From Silene latifolia (Eukaryota; Streptophyta; Magnoliopsida; Caryophyllales; Caryophyllaceae): DNA of 64,000 nt. The position numbers and the translations under genes were made by a program. The DNA lies in NCBI RefSeq assembly GCF_048544455.1, contig NC_133534.1, forward strand, positions 90,797,637 to 90,861,636, in the 5' to 3' direction. How positions within the stretch are numbered: position 1 is the stretch's first letter; each line of letters starts with the position of its first letter. Under the pieces are notes generated by a model, which saw only the letters and a list, made by a program, of their open reading frames with translations, had not been told where the DNA came from and ran no database searches. Below are positions 1 through 12,296 of the stretch, in pieces.

Positions 1-592
1 GACCCGCATTTTCAAGCCGACTGCAAACTGTTGCGATACGTTATCAAGACCTCGCTTGCCACAAGGAGAAAGTACTCTCTGACAGGTGTTTTCGACACAC
101 CTCTATTCTATTCCCCCAGCGATAGTTCTGGGCAGACAATTGTCCCTCTCAAGACGTGGAGATCAGTATCGATTACGTTCCCCCACCAAGAGTTTCGGAC
201 ATGCCATCGTCCCTCTCAACACGTGGAGATCAACATCAACCTCATGTTTTACCAAAGTTTGTTTGAAAACTGACCCGAGCAGATTTCCCCAGCAGTTCCT
301 GCCGACGTCCTGCTGCCTCTTCGATTTCACGTTTTGCCTTCCTTTGGATTCTCAAGGAATTTCAGGTGTGGTCTCTTCTTATGGCTGGCGAGCCTCCTTA
401 TGTAGTCTAATGGACTTTAAACGACCCTCCCCGAAAGTCGACAGACTCTAAAATGTTCCTGACGACAGGTCCTTGGCTCAGACCTCTTGAGCCGCCTCGC
501 GTCGCCATAGTCGTCAGGTTGTAATCTTCGATTGAACTGATGGCTATACTTTAACTTTCGCCTTGTCCAAGCCTCAGTCAAAGTGGGGGCTC
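1..592 (+). mobile_element. 3' end of a Tat-type Ty3/gypsy internal region
   Basis: This non-coding tail ends in a purine-rich tract (AAGTGGGGGC at 581-590) directly before a TG that starts a long LTR, as expected for the plus-strand primer of an LTR retrotransposon. A diverged copy in reverse orientation lies at about 25653-25880, with the same order: a stretch on a TCAGGTTGTAAT core, then a CCAAGCCTCA.TCAAA core, then the purine tract. The short open frames here show no recognisable protein, and I treat them as chance. The rest of this element lies outside the window. Confidence 0.7.
141..240 (+). repeat. two degenerate copies of a ~67-bp repeat
   Basis: The core GTCCCTCTCAA.ACGTGGAGATCA occurs near 142 and again near 209, a period of about 67 bp. 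Tandem repeats in the 3' untranslated part of Tat elements are well known, and this pair sits in that position. Only two copies are visible. Confidence 0.5.
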
Positions 593-1119
593 TGTAGATA
601 CTTCATTTATGCACCTCCCGCAAGCCACCTGGTGATGATTGGACCGCATGTTTGGTACACGGAACGATTTATGACAGTTCGTAAGTTTATCGTCAAGTGA
701 TGGCTCAAACACTTATGTTAACCTCATAGTCGTCATCTATGCGCCGATACGGTCGTTTTGACTGTAATTAGAGTACATTTGGAGTCCGGGTCAAAAACTG
801 TCTTCATTTTCTAATAACCGTTTTAAAATGCCGAGTCAGAATATTCCGGAATGTTACGGATACTTGTATTCCATATTTTCAATCTTTTAATCTCTTTGGC
901 AAATTATATCCCGGATATACTATATAAAATATTAAGGAGATTGAGATCAAATCGCAATTCCATAATAGAAACACGAAAATCTTTCTTTCGCAGGAGAAAA
1001 CCACTTGAGAAAGGGCACAACAAGTGCTGCGCCTCTTCCAAGAGACGCAGTAGCTGCTGCGCCTCTTCCCCAGTTCCTTTCTGCGTATTTTCAAATGTTT
1101 TCGAGATTCACTTCCAAAG

Positions 1120-2361
1120 TGTTGAAGTTAGTGTCCTCCACAATAGTGCTTTAACATAATAAATCTCATTAATGGAATATCGTCAGATATTTAATTATTT
1201 GATCCTAGTCAGCTGATCAACGTATATTGGTAACGGTTGGCCAACTAGGGTTTGACGTTACTGTCGTAAGACGGCGGTGTTCAGCTGATCCCTTTCGGTC
1301 ACACCTAAAGGAACGAGCCCCAACACGAAAGCTAATTAGTTGTATGAGTTACAATTTAAATTAGTCCCTTGATAAAATTAACTAAGAGTTAGTCGATTAA
1401 ATTGATTTAGAGAGATATCGAGTTGTGAACTTGAGGTACGAAAATTATTATTTAATTATGCGATAATTGAATAATAAATTATTTGAGACGGGAATTAATG
1501 ATTAAGCAGTTAATTATTAAATTGGTACTAGTGGACTAATGTGATTAGTATTGGTACGTAAACTATATGTGTAGCCGAACAAATATATTTACAGATTGAT
1601 TTAGACAAAATTAATTGGATGCATTTAAACATGAAACGATGTTTAAAATAAAATTTACACGTATTTGTGCGACAAATATTAGAACCAAAATGGACCTGTA
1701 AATGGGACATTGGACCGTGTAAATGGAGTGTAGTGGATGATTATAGACATAATCATTTCACTTTACTTGTTGTTTCTTCCATAAGTCATCTTATGATCAC
1801 TTGCATGTGATATAAGATTGGACAAAAATAAAAACAAGTGCACTCCCTCACTCCACTAAGTCCACCCGCCACTTCTACTACTACACCCCATCTTTTTGTT
1901 AAATTTTTCCTACACTTCATCTTTCACTTTTGCATGTGAACAAAAATTTGGTCTATCTCTCTAAAAATTAATATACACCATTTACTAAGATTGTTAGTAA
2001 AAACAAAATAAATACTAAGAGTGTTAGTATTATTTACATAATATTCAAGGGTTATATGGTTAATTTCTAGTTAAAATTAATCATATGAGTTGGAGGTTTG
2101 TTCTTGGGTGCAACTTAAAGGAGCTCTTCTAATTTGAAGATTGGATGATCTTGCCTTTCTTAATAGCTCAAGAACAACCAAGATAGGTGATCTTGGTTGT
2201 GCCCAAATACTACCATTTCTATATGTAAGGAAATTGTTTTTCCTTATACTTTCATTAATATGCTTTTATATTGCATGCATGTTATATAGATCATCAAAAT
2301 GATAAATTATGAGATAATTTAATTTTTATTAGAGAGTCTAATATGGATCTATGATCTTTCA
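1120..2361 (+). repeat. Copia 5' LTR
   Basis: This 1242-bp LTR starts TGTTGAAGTTAGTGTCC and ends ATGATCTTTCA. It aligns over its full length with 8562-9804. By eye the first ~270 bp differ at about seven positions, so the two copies have aged since insertion. Confidence 0.93.
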
Positions 2362-2363
2362 AG

Positions 2364-2374
2364 TGGTATCAGAG
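2364..2374 (+). other. primer binding site, initiator tRNA-Met type
   Basis: TGGTATCAGAG starts two bases after the 5' LTR. This is the usual plant Copia PBS complementary to the 3' end of initiator tRNA-Met. Downstream bases have diverged. Confidence 0.9.
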
Positions 2375-5300
2375 ATTAGGCTTGTAATTTGCATGTTGAT
2401 TTTAAGCATTTTAATGAATTATGAGATAATTTATAAAAACTCAAAAATTGTGTTAGAAGAGGTTTTAGCACGAAATTTTTGGGACATGCATACCAACTGA
2501 TCTCAAAAGGTTTGTGATATTTTTTTGGTGATTTATGAAGTTGATTTGGTGCATGGATTTTTTATGGTAGTTCATGCATGTTTTCTACTGATTGTATGCA
2601 AAAAGTTGAAGGTTGGTTCGAATTTTTGCATGTTTATTGATTTTATGAGATAAAAAGTCGATAAAAGTGAATTAATTAATCATAATTTCGAAACACTTGA
2701 TTCTGCCCATGATAAATTCATGTACATTTAAAAATATTATTTAAATGTTAAAAGTGAATTTTAATTTGTATTTTCACCTTGTTTTGATGTTTATTGGTTT
2801 TAGTGGTTAAAAACCGATAAATATCGATCTTTTTCTTCATAAAATTTATCCGGATTTTTTGGGAATTTTTCCTGATATTTTGGTGTTCCTGGGAGTGTTT
2901 CAGAATACTAAAAATTATTGTTTCAATTTTTTGGGTATTTTTTCAATTATTTGCGATTTTTACTTAAATATTATGATTTTATCGATTAAATTAGCAAAAT
3001 ATCACCAAATCAAACTAATTATTTATCATAAAATTAGTGAGGACTAATTTTGAGGTTCAAAACAGTTTGGACAATTAGTTTGGACTTAAATGAGATTTAA
3101 GAGTTGATTATTGATTTTTACATGTTAATAATCGATTAAATCCACAAAAACCAAGATGAATACCAATGAATGATAGATAGGGCGATTTTGGCATCATTTT
3201 ACAGCATTTTAAGCATATTTATTTAAGTTGAATGAATGATGGTCATTTATTTATTATATTTATCTTGTTGTACCTAGTATGGCCTAGTTAATTTTAATCG
3301 TTATTACCCGAAATGAATGGGAATATCGATTTGTTTGTAACTAAATACGATCTCGTATCGTCGATTTGTAATTAATTAATAGTTTTATTTATTTTATTAA
3401 TTAATGTATAATAGGAATAGCTATATAATTCAATTGTAATAGTTATTTTTACCGGCGTTTCCAAAAGACGGATTACAACGAGACGGAGTCTATTTTTCGA
3501 AGGTGTTCCAAATCCCACAAGGAAGAGCCACTTATGGAATGAAGAGGCACGGGACCAAGGAGTTGGTTTCCGAAATGTAATAGACTAGTTTTTATTAACT
3601 AGGTGGCCATACTAGGATTTATTCATATGCTTACATGTTTGCTTGTTTTATTTTCGCGCATGCCAAAATCGTCATTCACATGCATTTTATTTTCGCGGTT
3701 GTCAATTCACGTCATTTACATTCACCGAATTAATTCACTTATAAGGAATTTATGACTAAATTGACAATATCTCTCACATAACTAAAATTGAGATTAGCCT
3801 TACCAATTAGTAACACCTATGAATCTCTTGTTCATTAGAGACACGCTCGCCCAAGCGGGGTGTTCTCTTTTTACCTTGGGTAAGTAGGGTGGTAAACGGT
3901 TAACACACGCTAAAATTGGTTGGACTCAACTGGATATAAGACGGTCTTGTGTTCCGGGGTTAGTAGATGGATTTAAGGAAATTCGTCGACCAAGAGTTCT
4001 AGAGGTAGAATTAGTCAACGTGACTTACCGAATTTACACATTTATGGGATGTTTCGCCCAAGCGATGCCTATTTTTGTCTAAAGACGGATTTTGGAATCA
4101 TTTATATAATTTAGTGGGAGATCATTATATAAATGTTAAAACTTGTTGAACATGTTTTCACAAGTATTTTTAAAACATTGAATGTTAATTTTTCCTATTT
4201 TTAGTTCTTTTTCATTAATGTATTTACTATGCCATCGCGCACTTCATCCTCTATTTCTTATTATACTCGTTTCGTTCTTTCATAGGAAGCGGTTTCTTTG
4301 AAAGAATTCGGTACCAATGATTGGTAACATGATTTACTAATTCACCTACATAAGCTTACAACAATTATTGCGATTATTATACAACTTAACATCCATACAT
4401 ATTTAAAAAGGGGTTTTCATGTTGCAAACTCATATTACGAATTTAAAAGGGAGTCAAATTTTATCAAGAGAGTCTTGATTTCGAAAGTGACACCTCCGTC
4501 ATGATGATGACATATTAATTTTAATTACTCAAGAGTAATTTAAAGGTTTGCGAAAAGAGTTTTCAAAAACGCAAAGAATACTCCAATATGATACCGTCAA
4601 ATGGCTCACTTTGAGAAAGGCCAAATCGATTGTTTATGCGCTAACGAGTTTAGGCATATGATAACAATTGAACGGTTAGGTATTCCAATTTCGCTAGAAG
4701 ATGAGATTTTGCCACATGTTGCACTCACTTTATAGTAATTCACTCTTACTAAGTGTATAAAATATCACGAATAACTTGAAGAGAGGTCTTCATAAGATTC
4801 ATTTTTGCTTGATTGAAGCAAAGAGGAATGTGAAAGTGAGTGGGAGTTAAGAAGAATCAACCCTAGATGTATGCGTTAGAACAAAGTTGAAAGAGACATT
4901 TACTCAATGGATAGGCTAGTTCCACTATCTTGGTATGAGATACCAAGTACGGGTCATTTATTTGTAAAGAAGTTTACATGAATTGACAAAACGTAAGACT
5001 TCTAGGATAGGACATTTTTGTATCGAAATGGTGCTAGAGTTGCAATGATTTCGATAAGGACAAATGTACCTAAATTTGGTTTTAAAATAATGTAATTATC
5101 TATGTTTATATATAGAAGGCATCACTCATGTGATTTAAAACAAAATGTTGTACCTACTCCTATGATGACTTGGTGGTTGGTTTAGACCACTCAAGTTAGA
5201 GGAATTTTACATTCTTCACGAAAACTAAATATTATACTATCTTGTAGATTTTAATGTCTCTAATTCGGTGAACCCAAATTGATCAAACCTCAAGTAAATT

Positions 5301-5905
5301 CATTTACACGAATAAACGATAAGCACATCGAACAACCATTTGATTGTGAGTCTTATGGTATGTGTGCATGTATTATGTTTTCTTTTGTAGAAAAGAAACA
5401 CAATAGTGAGGTGATTGACCATATACATACGGATGTGTAAGGCCGATAGTTGGTAATATACATACTTGGTTACTTTTACCGTATTGTTAAGTAGATATGA
5501 AAACCTCGTATCTATTTAATAAGACATAAAAGTGATTTTTGAAACGTAGAATACTTTCAAAATGAAGTAGTAAACCAAAAGTACGTCAAGATCAAGATGT
5601 TGATTGGAAGTTTCAAAGTAATGACTTTGAAGATCAAATGGGTAATATCAAGTAATGACCTTGATAATCACTAAGAAGATCGTGAACCTGTTCACATAAT
5701 ACATTCTCCTTGGGACACCATAGAGTATGGTGTAGTCAAGTATATAACCGAACTTTATGAGATATAGTTTTAGGTTTTTCGCAATTTTGTAAGCTATTTT
5801 CTCACTAACAGTTTAAAACTCGACTATAATAGCTTAAATGACTCCATATGAGATATGGATAGGGAGGGTCCCTAACATGTAATTTTTATACATTTAGGAC
5901 CATAA
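2375..5905 (+). other. AT-rich Copia leader and decayed gag/pol zone
   Basis: About 3.5 kb with no frame I can support. The first 1.3 kb is AT-rich leader. The stretch near 3880-4090 corresponds to the leader of the second Copia element around 44090 and 51700-51870. I see no gag zinc knuckle, DTG protease or integrase motif in any frame here. Confidence 0.6.
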
Positions 5906-6178
5906 ATGTTTATATTCAGAACCAATTTGTGTATTTATGAGGGTTATCCAAAATTAAACGAGAACAAAGAGTTTGTGGCTCATAATACTATCTTTCCAGA
6001 AAGATTTTCATTTTCTGGAAGACAGAGTGGGAGAAATTTTGAACTTATGGAAATCCAAGACCCACAAACTAAGTACAATGCAAGAAGATGTTCTTTATTG
6101 AGGCTCAGTGGTGAGTACAATGCAAGAAGACGTTCTTTATTGTGGCTCAGTGGTTATAAGGAGATAATTTTGCGATAA
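5906..6178 (+). pseudogene. Copia pol remnant (integrase-RT linker)
   Basis: A short frame keeps the pattern EGYPKLNENKEFVAHNTIF followed by SGRQSGRNFELMEIQ. It matches the linker after Copia integrase, where autonomous elements carry a G-Y-F/P..ENK.F.A motif and then RR.SG. The same stretch in reverse lies near 41640-41790 in the second Copia element (SRRQSGRKFEL). It is the only clear coding trace in this copy. The frame runs on through a local tandem duplication and then ends. Confidence 0.7.
6072..6155 (+). repeat. 42-bp tandem duplication
   Basis: A unit beginning AGTACAATGCAAGAAGA occurs at 6072 and 6114, a 42-bp period with few differences. The period is a multiple of three, so the frame stays open (repeat core YNARR.SLL.LSG). 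Confidence 0.85.
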
Positions 6179-6690
6179 TATTGCGTTACTTTTCAAAAGT
6201 GACGAATCTTAAACCCTCATCAAACGCTTTTCTATAGTATGAACTCTATGTGATGGCGTGTTGCCATGCACTTCGAATTGATCTCCTTGCACACGATGCG
6301 ATAAGGAAGGAAACACGAGATGTTTTCGAGACTTGATTTAAGGTGAATACTTTGGTTGGTTACCTTGATCTTGTCGTAAAGGTTACATAAGATGTTTAAA
6401 ATTTGGGCTTGTTATAGAGAGTTTGTGACAACCCAAATGCCTTTATCAAGTCGTATGGTCTTAGCGATATAGCCTCTCTTGAGGATGAGTTTAGGCAAAA
6501 GGATAACGAAACTTTCTCCTTCGGAGAAGTTTTGTTGATCTTGTCAATGCTAAGAAGCCTGGCATGCTTGAAAGATCCCTTTTGTGATCTATATACATTA
6601 AAGAGTTGGAACTTTGGGTTCAATCATATAGTCTATCAAAATGGTATTACTCGAGTGTTAAGGTAACATGATGAAACATGGAGTTTAGTG

Positions 6691-6810
6691 GGAGCTAAAG
6701 TGAGTTTCTTAGTCTAAATATGTGCTTGACATATTAGTGACTAGAAATGTAGCTAAGGTGATGTTTCTTAGTCTAAATATGTGTTTGACATATTAGTGAC
6801 TTGAAATATT
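6691..6810 (+). repeat. ~60-bp tandem duplication
   Basis: The block TTTCTTAGTCTAAATATGTG, with its flanks GAGCTAAAG and ACATATTAGTGACT, occurs near 6704 and near 6764. It is a second local duplication inside the decayed Copia internal region. Confidence 0.8.
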
Positions 6811-7257
6811 CTGGGGTGAATATTTGAGAGTAGCATGGCGCATCATAAATATCCGGATCTAATGAGATAGATCTCCATGGATATTGGCATTATAGTCCAG
6901 AGACTTATGTGATAAGATTTTTGACTCGTTCATGTTGTTGAACAATAAAAATGATCTCTTTTGCTTCCGCTGCAAGATCTATTAAATATGCTAAAAGCTT
7001 CTCTCACCGGGACTTATCATGTTGCGAATATGAGAAGTCGTTACAAATCATTTTCTAGTGAGTGTCACTAGATTATTATCAAGAGCATCCTTGAGTACTT
7101 GAGAAGCACCGAGGATTTACTCTTGTTGAATGGAGGAATTAATAAATTTCGTGTAAAAGGTTATACGGTTACATTCCTATGCTTATAACATGTTATGAGT
7201 CTCGTTAAGGAATGGTTAGCATGTAAGAGTGTTATGTGCATAAAGAATAATATAAAT

Positions 7258-7345
7258 AAGAAGTTATACATATATGTATAAGAAGTTATACATATATGTA
7301 TAAGAAGTTATACATATATGTATCAGAAGTTATACATGTATAAAG
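7258..7345 (+). repeat. 22-bp tandem repeat, about four units
   Basis: AAGAAGTTATACATATATGT followed by AT recurs about four times at a 22-bp period. Looser TATACAT/TACATA variants continue to about 7410. Each unit contains the self-complementary ATACATATATGTAT, so the array could fold. Confidence 0.85.
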
Positions 7346-8550
7346 CAAATATGTATGATAAGTCATACATAAAAGATGTCATATGAAGGATGTGTATGTA
7401 TAAGTGTTATACGTACAAATCATGAACGGAAAGCTAAGTACATTACAGCATCCGATGTTGTAAGAGAGATAGTTGATAACCGGAATTTAATGGAACTATA
7501 GTAGTTCCGTTAGCCGAATATCGTCTCCCGAGAGACTGTGAAAACAGTGGGAGTGTTTGACTGGCTTTAGAACCGGAGTCTAAAAACTTGTTTAGACGTG
7601 TACTTAGAAATGCTCTATGTGATTAAAAGATGGCATAGAACAAAGGAAAATAGCAATAGAAATTAGAGTGATGCACTGTTGCTTATCCTCTAACCAAAGC
7701 TGTAGACATGATGGTTATGTCATCTCAATGTGAATTGAGGAGTATACCTTAATTGCTAAAGATCGTTATGTAAATATTGGATAGAGTATTGATATTTACA
7801 TAAGTGATGATCGCATTCATTGTTCGAGTTTCTTTAAGAACTCAATTATTCAGTTTGACTGAAAACATTGAATACCTTGTTTATCTGAATAAGTTGTGGA
7901 GACAATGTTGAACAATATTCCTGTGAATAAGATGAACATTGTATTTTGTCCCTAGTCACTTAATGAGGTGACGTCTCGGAGTGACTAGATTGTAAGTTGA
8001 TTGATTGTTGTTCGACACCATAAGGTCATATGCGATGACTGGTCGATTACATAGGCAGAGTGCGTGACACTTTGCCGGACAGTGACCATTTAGAGAGTCC
8101 CTAAGTTCTATTATAGACGCCTGGTCGTGGCGGGGATCTCTAAGATGTTCTAATGAGTCGATTCTTTTGACTGGATACTATTATCTGAGCAAGTGCAGTT
8201 TCCGAGTGACTTTGGTTTTTGTCCTAGGTCGTGCCGTGAAAGGAGGCCAAAAGGGCATTTACTAGGTCATGGTGAGTTGTATTGTGCAATCGGATAGATA
8301 GGGCATACAGGAATTGTCCACCCACGTTGGGTAACTATATCTCAAGGCCACTCGAGGAGTTAATGACTACAAATGCGTGGCCACGCTCGGAAGTAATCTG
8401 TGAGAGATTTTTCCGGTCAGGTAGTCACACTCTCGATCGAGAAAAGGACTCGCGATGTGTTCGTGTGCAAGTGCGACCTGAAAGACACCTTACATTGAGT
8501 GGGAGATTAAAACGGACAAGAGAATTGGTAGCTCACACCTTGTGTCGGAC

Positions 8551-8561
8551 AAGTGGGAGAT
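8551..8561 (+). other. polypurine tract of the Copia element
   Basis: AAGTGGGAGAT precedes the 3' LTR. The same tract in reverse (ATCTCCCACTT at 39121) marks the 3' internal end of the second Copia element. A near copy (GAGTGGGAGAT at about 8497) lies upstream and may be an older duplicate. Confidence 0.85.
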
Positions 8562-9804
8562 TGTTGGAGTTAGTGTCCTCCACAATAGTGCGTTAACATA
8601 ATAAATCTCATTAATGGAATATCGTCAGATATTTAATTATTTGATCCTAGTCAGCTGATCAACGTATATCGGTAACGGTTGGCCAACTAGGGTTTGACGT
8701 TACTGTCGTAAGACGGCGGTGTTCAGCTGATCCCTCTCGGTCACACCTAAAGGAACGAGCCCCAACACGAAAGCTAATTAGTTGTATGAGATACAATTTA
8801 AATTAGTCCCTTGATTAAATTGACTAAGAGTTAGTCGATTAAATTGATTTAGAGAGATATCGAGTTGTGAGCTTGAGGTACGGAAATTATTATTTAATTA
8901 TGCGATAATTGAATAATAAATTATTTGAGACGGGAATTAATGATTAAGCAGTTAATTATTAAATTGGTACTAGTTGACTAATGTGATTAGTATTGGTACG
9001 TAAACTATATGTGTAGCGGTACACATATATTTACGGAGTGATTTAGACGAAATTAATTGGATGCATTTAAACATGAACCGATGTTTAAAATAAAATTTAC
9101 ACGTATTTTTGCGACAAATATTAGAACCCAAATGGACCCGTAAATGGGACATTAGACCGTGTAAATGGAGTATAGTGGATGATTATAGACATAATCATTT
9201 CACTTTACTTGTTGTTTCTTCCATAAGTCATCTTATGATTGCTTGCATGTGATATAAGATTGGACAAAAATAAAAACAAGTGCACTCCCTCACTCCACTA
9301 AGTCCACCTGCCACTTCTACTACTACACTCCATCTTTTTGTTCAATATTTCCTACACTACATCTTTCACTTTTGCATGTAAACAAAAATTTGGTCTATCT
9401 CTCTAAAAATTAATATACACCATTTACTAAGATTGTTAGTAAAAAAAAAAAAATTACTAAGAGTGTTAGTATTATTTACATAATATTCAAGGGTTATATA
9501 GTTAATTTCTAGTTAAAATTAATCATATGAGTTGGAGGTTTGTTCTTGGGTGCAACTTAAAGGAGCTCTTCTAATTTGAAGATTGGATGATCTTGCCTTT
9601 CTTAATAGCTCAAGAACAACCAAGATGGGTGATCTTGGTTGTGCCCAAATACTACCATTTCTATATGTAAGGAAATTGTTTTTTCCTTATACTTTCATTA
9701 ATATGCTTTTATATTGCATGCATGTTACATAGATCATGAAAATGATAAATTATGAGATAATTTAATTTTTATTAGAGAGTCTAATATGGATCTATGATCT
9801 TTCA
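8562..9804 (+). repeat. Copia 3' LTR
   Basis: This 1243-bp direct copy of 1120-2361 starts TGTTGGAGTTAGTGTCC and ends GATCTTTCA. A poly-A run near 9432 is one of the visible differences from the 5' copy. Confidence 0.93.
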
Positions 9805-11565
9805 AAAAGTTTCTCCGAAACCGTAATGCCTCCATGCGATTAGTGCAAATAGAGAGCTTCGTTCCTCATATTTCTCACGCCAGTGTCCGCCCTTCTCTTC
9901 TCCCTTTGCATTCTAAGACCACGCTCTTGCTTTTTGGCGTCTACGTGCTTGAACTTTCGACCACGTAAGCTCAGATCCTTCTGAGTACCAGCCTCATTTG
10001 CATGACCGACCAATTTGACCAACTCCAGATCAATCAACTTAATCAACTTTGTTTAATTTCCTCTTAGAGGGCACTTTCGTCGTACATTCGAGTACAGCAT
10101 CACTAAACGTTAACTTAGTCAATCTCGTTTCGTCAAACATGTAAGTCTGAGGGTGTAAATCCCATCTTTTATTATTGTATTTTATTTTTGTAATCATTAT
10201 TGTAAGATTTACGTCGAAAATATATTCAAAACCGATTTATAAAACCTTGTTTCAAACCCTTTTTACGGATTAATAGGAGACAGACGTCGAGAAGGAACGC
10301 AGCAACTGCTGCGCCTTTTCCAAGGGACGCAACACCTAATGCGCCTCTTCCTGAGGCTACCGCAGTTCCTGCTTTCCTTCTTCTTCTTTCGTCTTTTGTT
10401 TAATTCATTTGTTTGTTTTCTTTCGTCTTTGCTTGTTCTTATTTCGTTAACATAATAATTTTAGCATGTCAATCATTAATAATTTATCATCATTAAAATC
10501 CCGACTTACATCCCTTATAATTCATATTTGTGGGTTTTCGTCATTAAATCAAATTTGGGTTTTTAGAGGTTCGATTCATCAATATTGAGTCTCTGTAATC
10601 CATCATTGGTATATTTTCATCTGTTTGATTATCGTCACCAATCGTTCGTCAATAATAACCTAATTAATTTGTTTAGTTTGTTAATTTGTATCATTCACCG
10701 CGTAATTAACCTAATTGATATGTTCTAATTAATTTTACCCGTCTTTTTTTGTTTTTATGACCAATTCATATGTAAATAACCTGCTAAATCACTTCTATCC
10801 GAGTCAAATAATAATCAACCGTTAAATAACCAATTAACATTAATAACACGCAATTCCGGCTTCACAGCAAGAACTGAACTCAGGAACAGACGCAGCAAAT
10901 GCTGCGCCTCTTCCAAAGGACGCAGCTCTGCTGCTCCTGTTCCGGGTTGAATTATGTCTCTGAACTACCGTTTCTGCTTTGACCTAGTTATTAATTACGT
11001 ATTAGTTAACTATTATTCGTATTATCACCTAATAATCTGTTCCTTTATTTTCCTTTCGTTTTCTAGAATTATCCGTTTTAAGTGTATTTCCGACGTAAAT
11101 CAATTAACCCGTTGTAATTATTGTAATTTTCTTTATTGTATCTTTATTATCATATTGTTTGAAAGCTCTCACATGCAACTAACCTTAAATTTCTACTTTG
11201 ACCCTAATGCATGTTAAACTGCGTGTTCACCGACTTAGTTAATTCTCACATGCTAGGATTAATCTAATGGATGTTGCATAGCATGCATATAACCTTCAAC
11301 ATATCGAGTATAGATGACTTCCCTAATGATTAGTAGAGGCCGCTATCGAGGCGGGCGGGATTAGGTGTTCGATCAAAAGAGCTTCCTAATACGTACCCTC
11401 ACCCCTTACTCTAGATCTCTGTGAACATCCGTGTTCATTGGCATCCACGAGAGTCATTCTAGACAAAGAATGCTAAGGGTAATGAGTTCTTGGTGTTCAT
11501 GTCACTACTGTATGTCTTGACATGACGCAAGGTATTCGAACGGTTTCTAATTTTCCACAATAAAT

Positions 11566-11581
11566 TGGTGGCGACTTTACA
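11566..11581 (+). other. PBS-like sequence after the plus-strand Tat LTR
   Basis: TGGTGGCGACTTTACA follows the LTR end. The inverted copy has TGGCGGCGACTCCAC in the same place. TGG..GCGACTC is the tRNA-Arg type of site common in Tat/Ogre elements. A short GC-rich leader (to about 11640) follows, then the sequence changes character. Confidence 0.6.
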
Positions 11582-12296
11582 AATGAAAAGCTTGCTCGCT
11601 TTCCTACCCGAGCGACCCCCATGGGCCCGCCTCAATACAATTAAGAAACTAATGTCACCCTTATGCAATTTAGTATTACACATTCAACAAGGAGAACCAC
11701 ACTCAAGCCTAAATGACATTGAGATCAGTTTATTAATGTTCCTGGCATGGGAAGCTTTATAGACCTTAGAATTGAACTAGTTTACCAACGTAAATTTTGT
11801 TAAATCTAATTAGCATAAGGCATGTCAAATACGGCCAAGACATGAGTTACGAACATTGTTTTCATGAATAACTAGTCAAATCAATGTACATGGGCAACTA
11901 TTTGGGATTTAAATGCAAAAACAATGCAAATTAACATCATTGATATCCAATTCACCAAGATTCGACCTAAAACAAAGTAAACCATGTTTTTGTAATTTAT
12001 AAAATATTTTAATTTTTATGGGGTTTTTGTTTTAAAATGCACACAATATAATATAAAGACTCCTCCCACAAACTTAATTGTCATAGTGTCCTCAATGTGA
12101 CGCCTACAACATAGCAATAACATAACAAATCACCAGCGACCTAAAGGACACATCTAACAAATGAAATGGAAAATAACTACAGGTAATACGATAAAAGTAG
12201 ATACAAGAAAAGAGAATACCTGGTAAAAGCTTCGGAGTTCCCCCAAACCAGCTGCAAAAATAGGGGAAAATGGCCAACCGCGCAAATCGATTATCA

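Larger units (their letters stand above)
1120..9804 (+). mobile_element. decayed Ty1/copia element inserted in the Tat LTR
   Basis: Two direct LTRs (1120-2361 and 8562-9804) bound a 6.2-kb internal region. The left LTR is followed by an initiator-Met-type PBS and the right one is preceded by a purine tract. The flanks CAAAG (1115-1119) and AAAAG (9805-9809) look like a target duplication with one change. The 3' untranslated block (about 7960-8561) and the 5' leader (about 3880-4090) match, in reverse, the Copia element at 39121-54691, so both belong to one family. Almost no coding frame survives: gag and most of pol are unrecognisable, leaving only the linker at 5906-6060. It is either heavily decayed or a non-autonomous derivative. 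Confidence 0.9.
593..11564 (+). mobile_element. Tat-type LTR (~2.28 kb), split by a Copia insertion
   Basis: The LTR starts TGTAGATACTTC right after the polypurine tract. It runs to 1119, is interrupted by the 1120-9804 Copia element, and resumes at about 9805-11564. Total LTR length is about 2.28 kb, matching the inverted copy at 14887-25652 (about 2.29 kb). Shared landmarks include three GCAGCA/TGCTGC hairpin modules (near 1020, 10285 and 10890), a block on GAGGCGGGCGGGATTAGGTG, and a TGAACA/TGTTCA inverted repeat near 11425. A primer-binding-like sequence follows at 11566, so this LTR is flanked by a polypurine tract on one side and a PBS on the other. That fits a middle LTR of a tandem or recombined array. 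The terminal CA has decayed at 11564. Confidence 0.75.

Noticed and set aside
86..451. 121-codon frame at the left end as a gene
   Set aside because: No recognisable protein, lies over a repeat in a retroelement 3' untranslated part.
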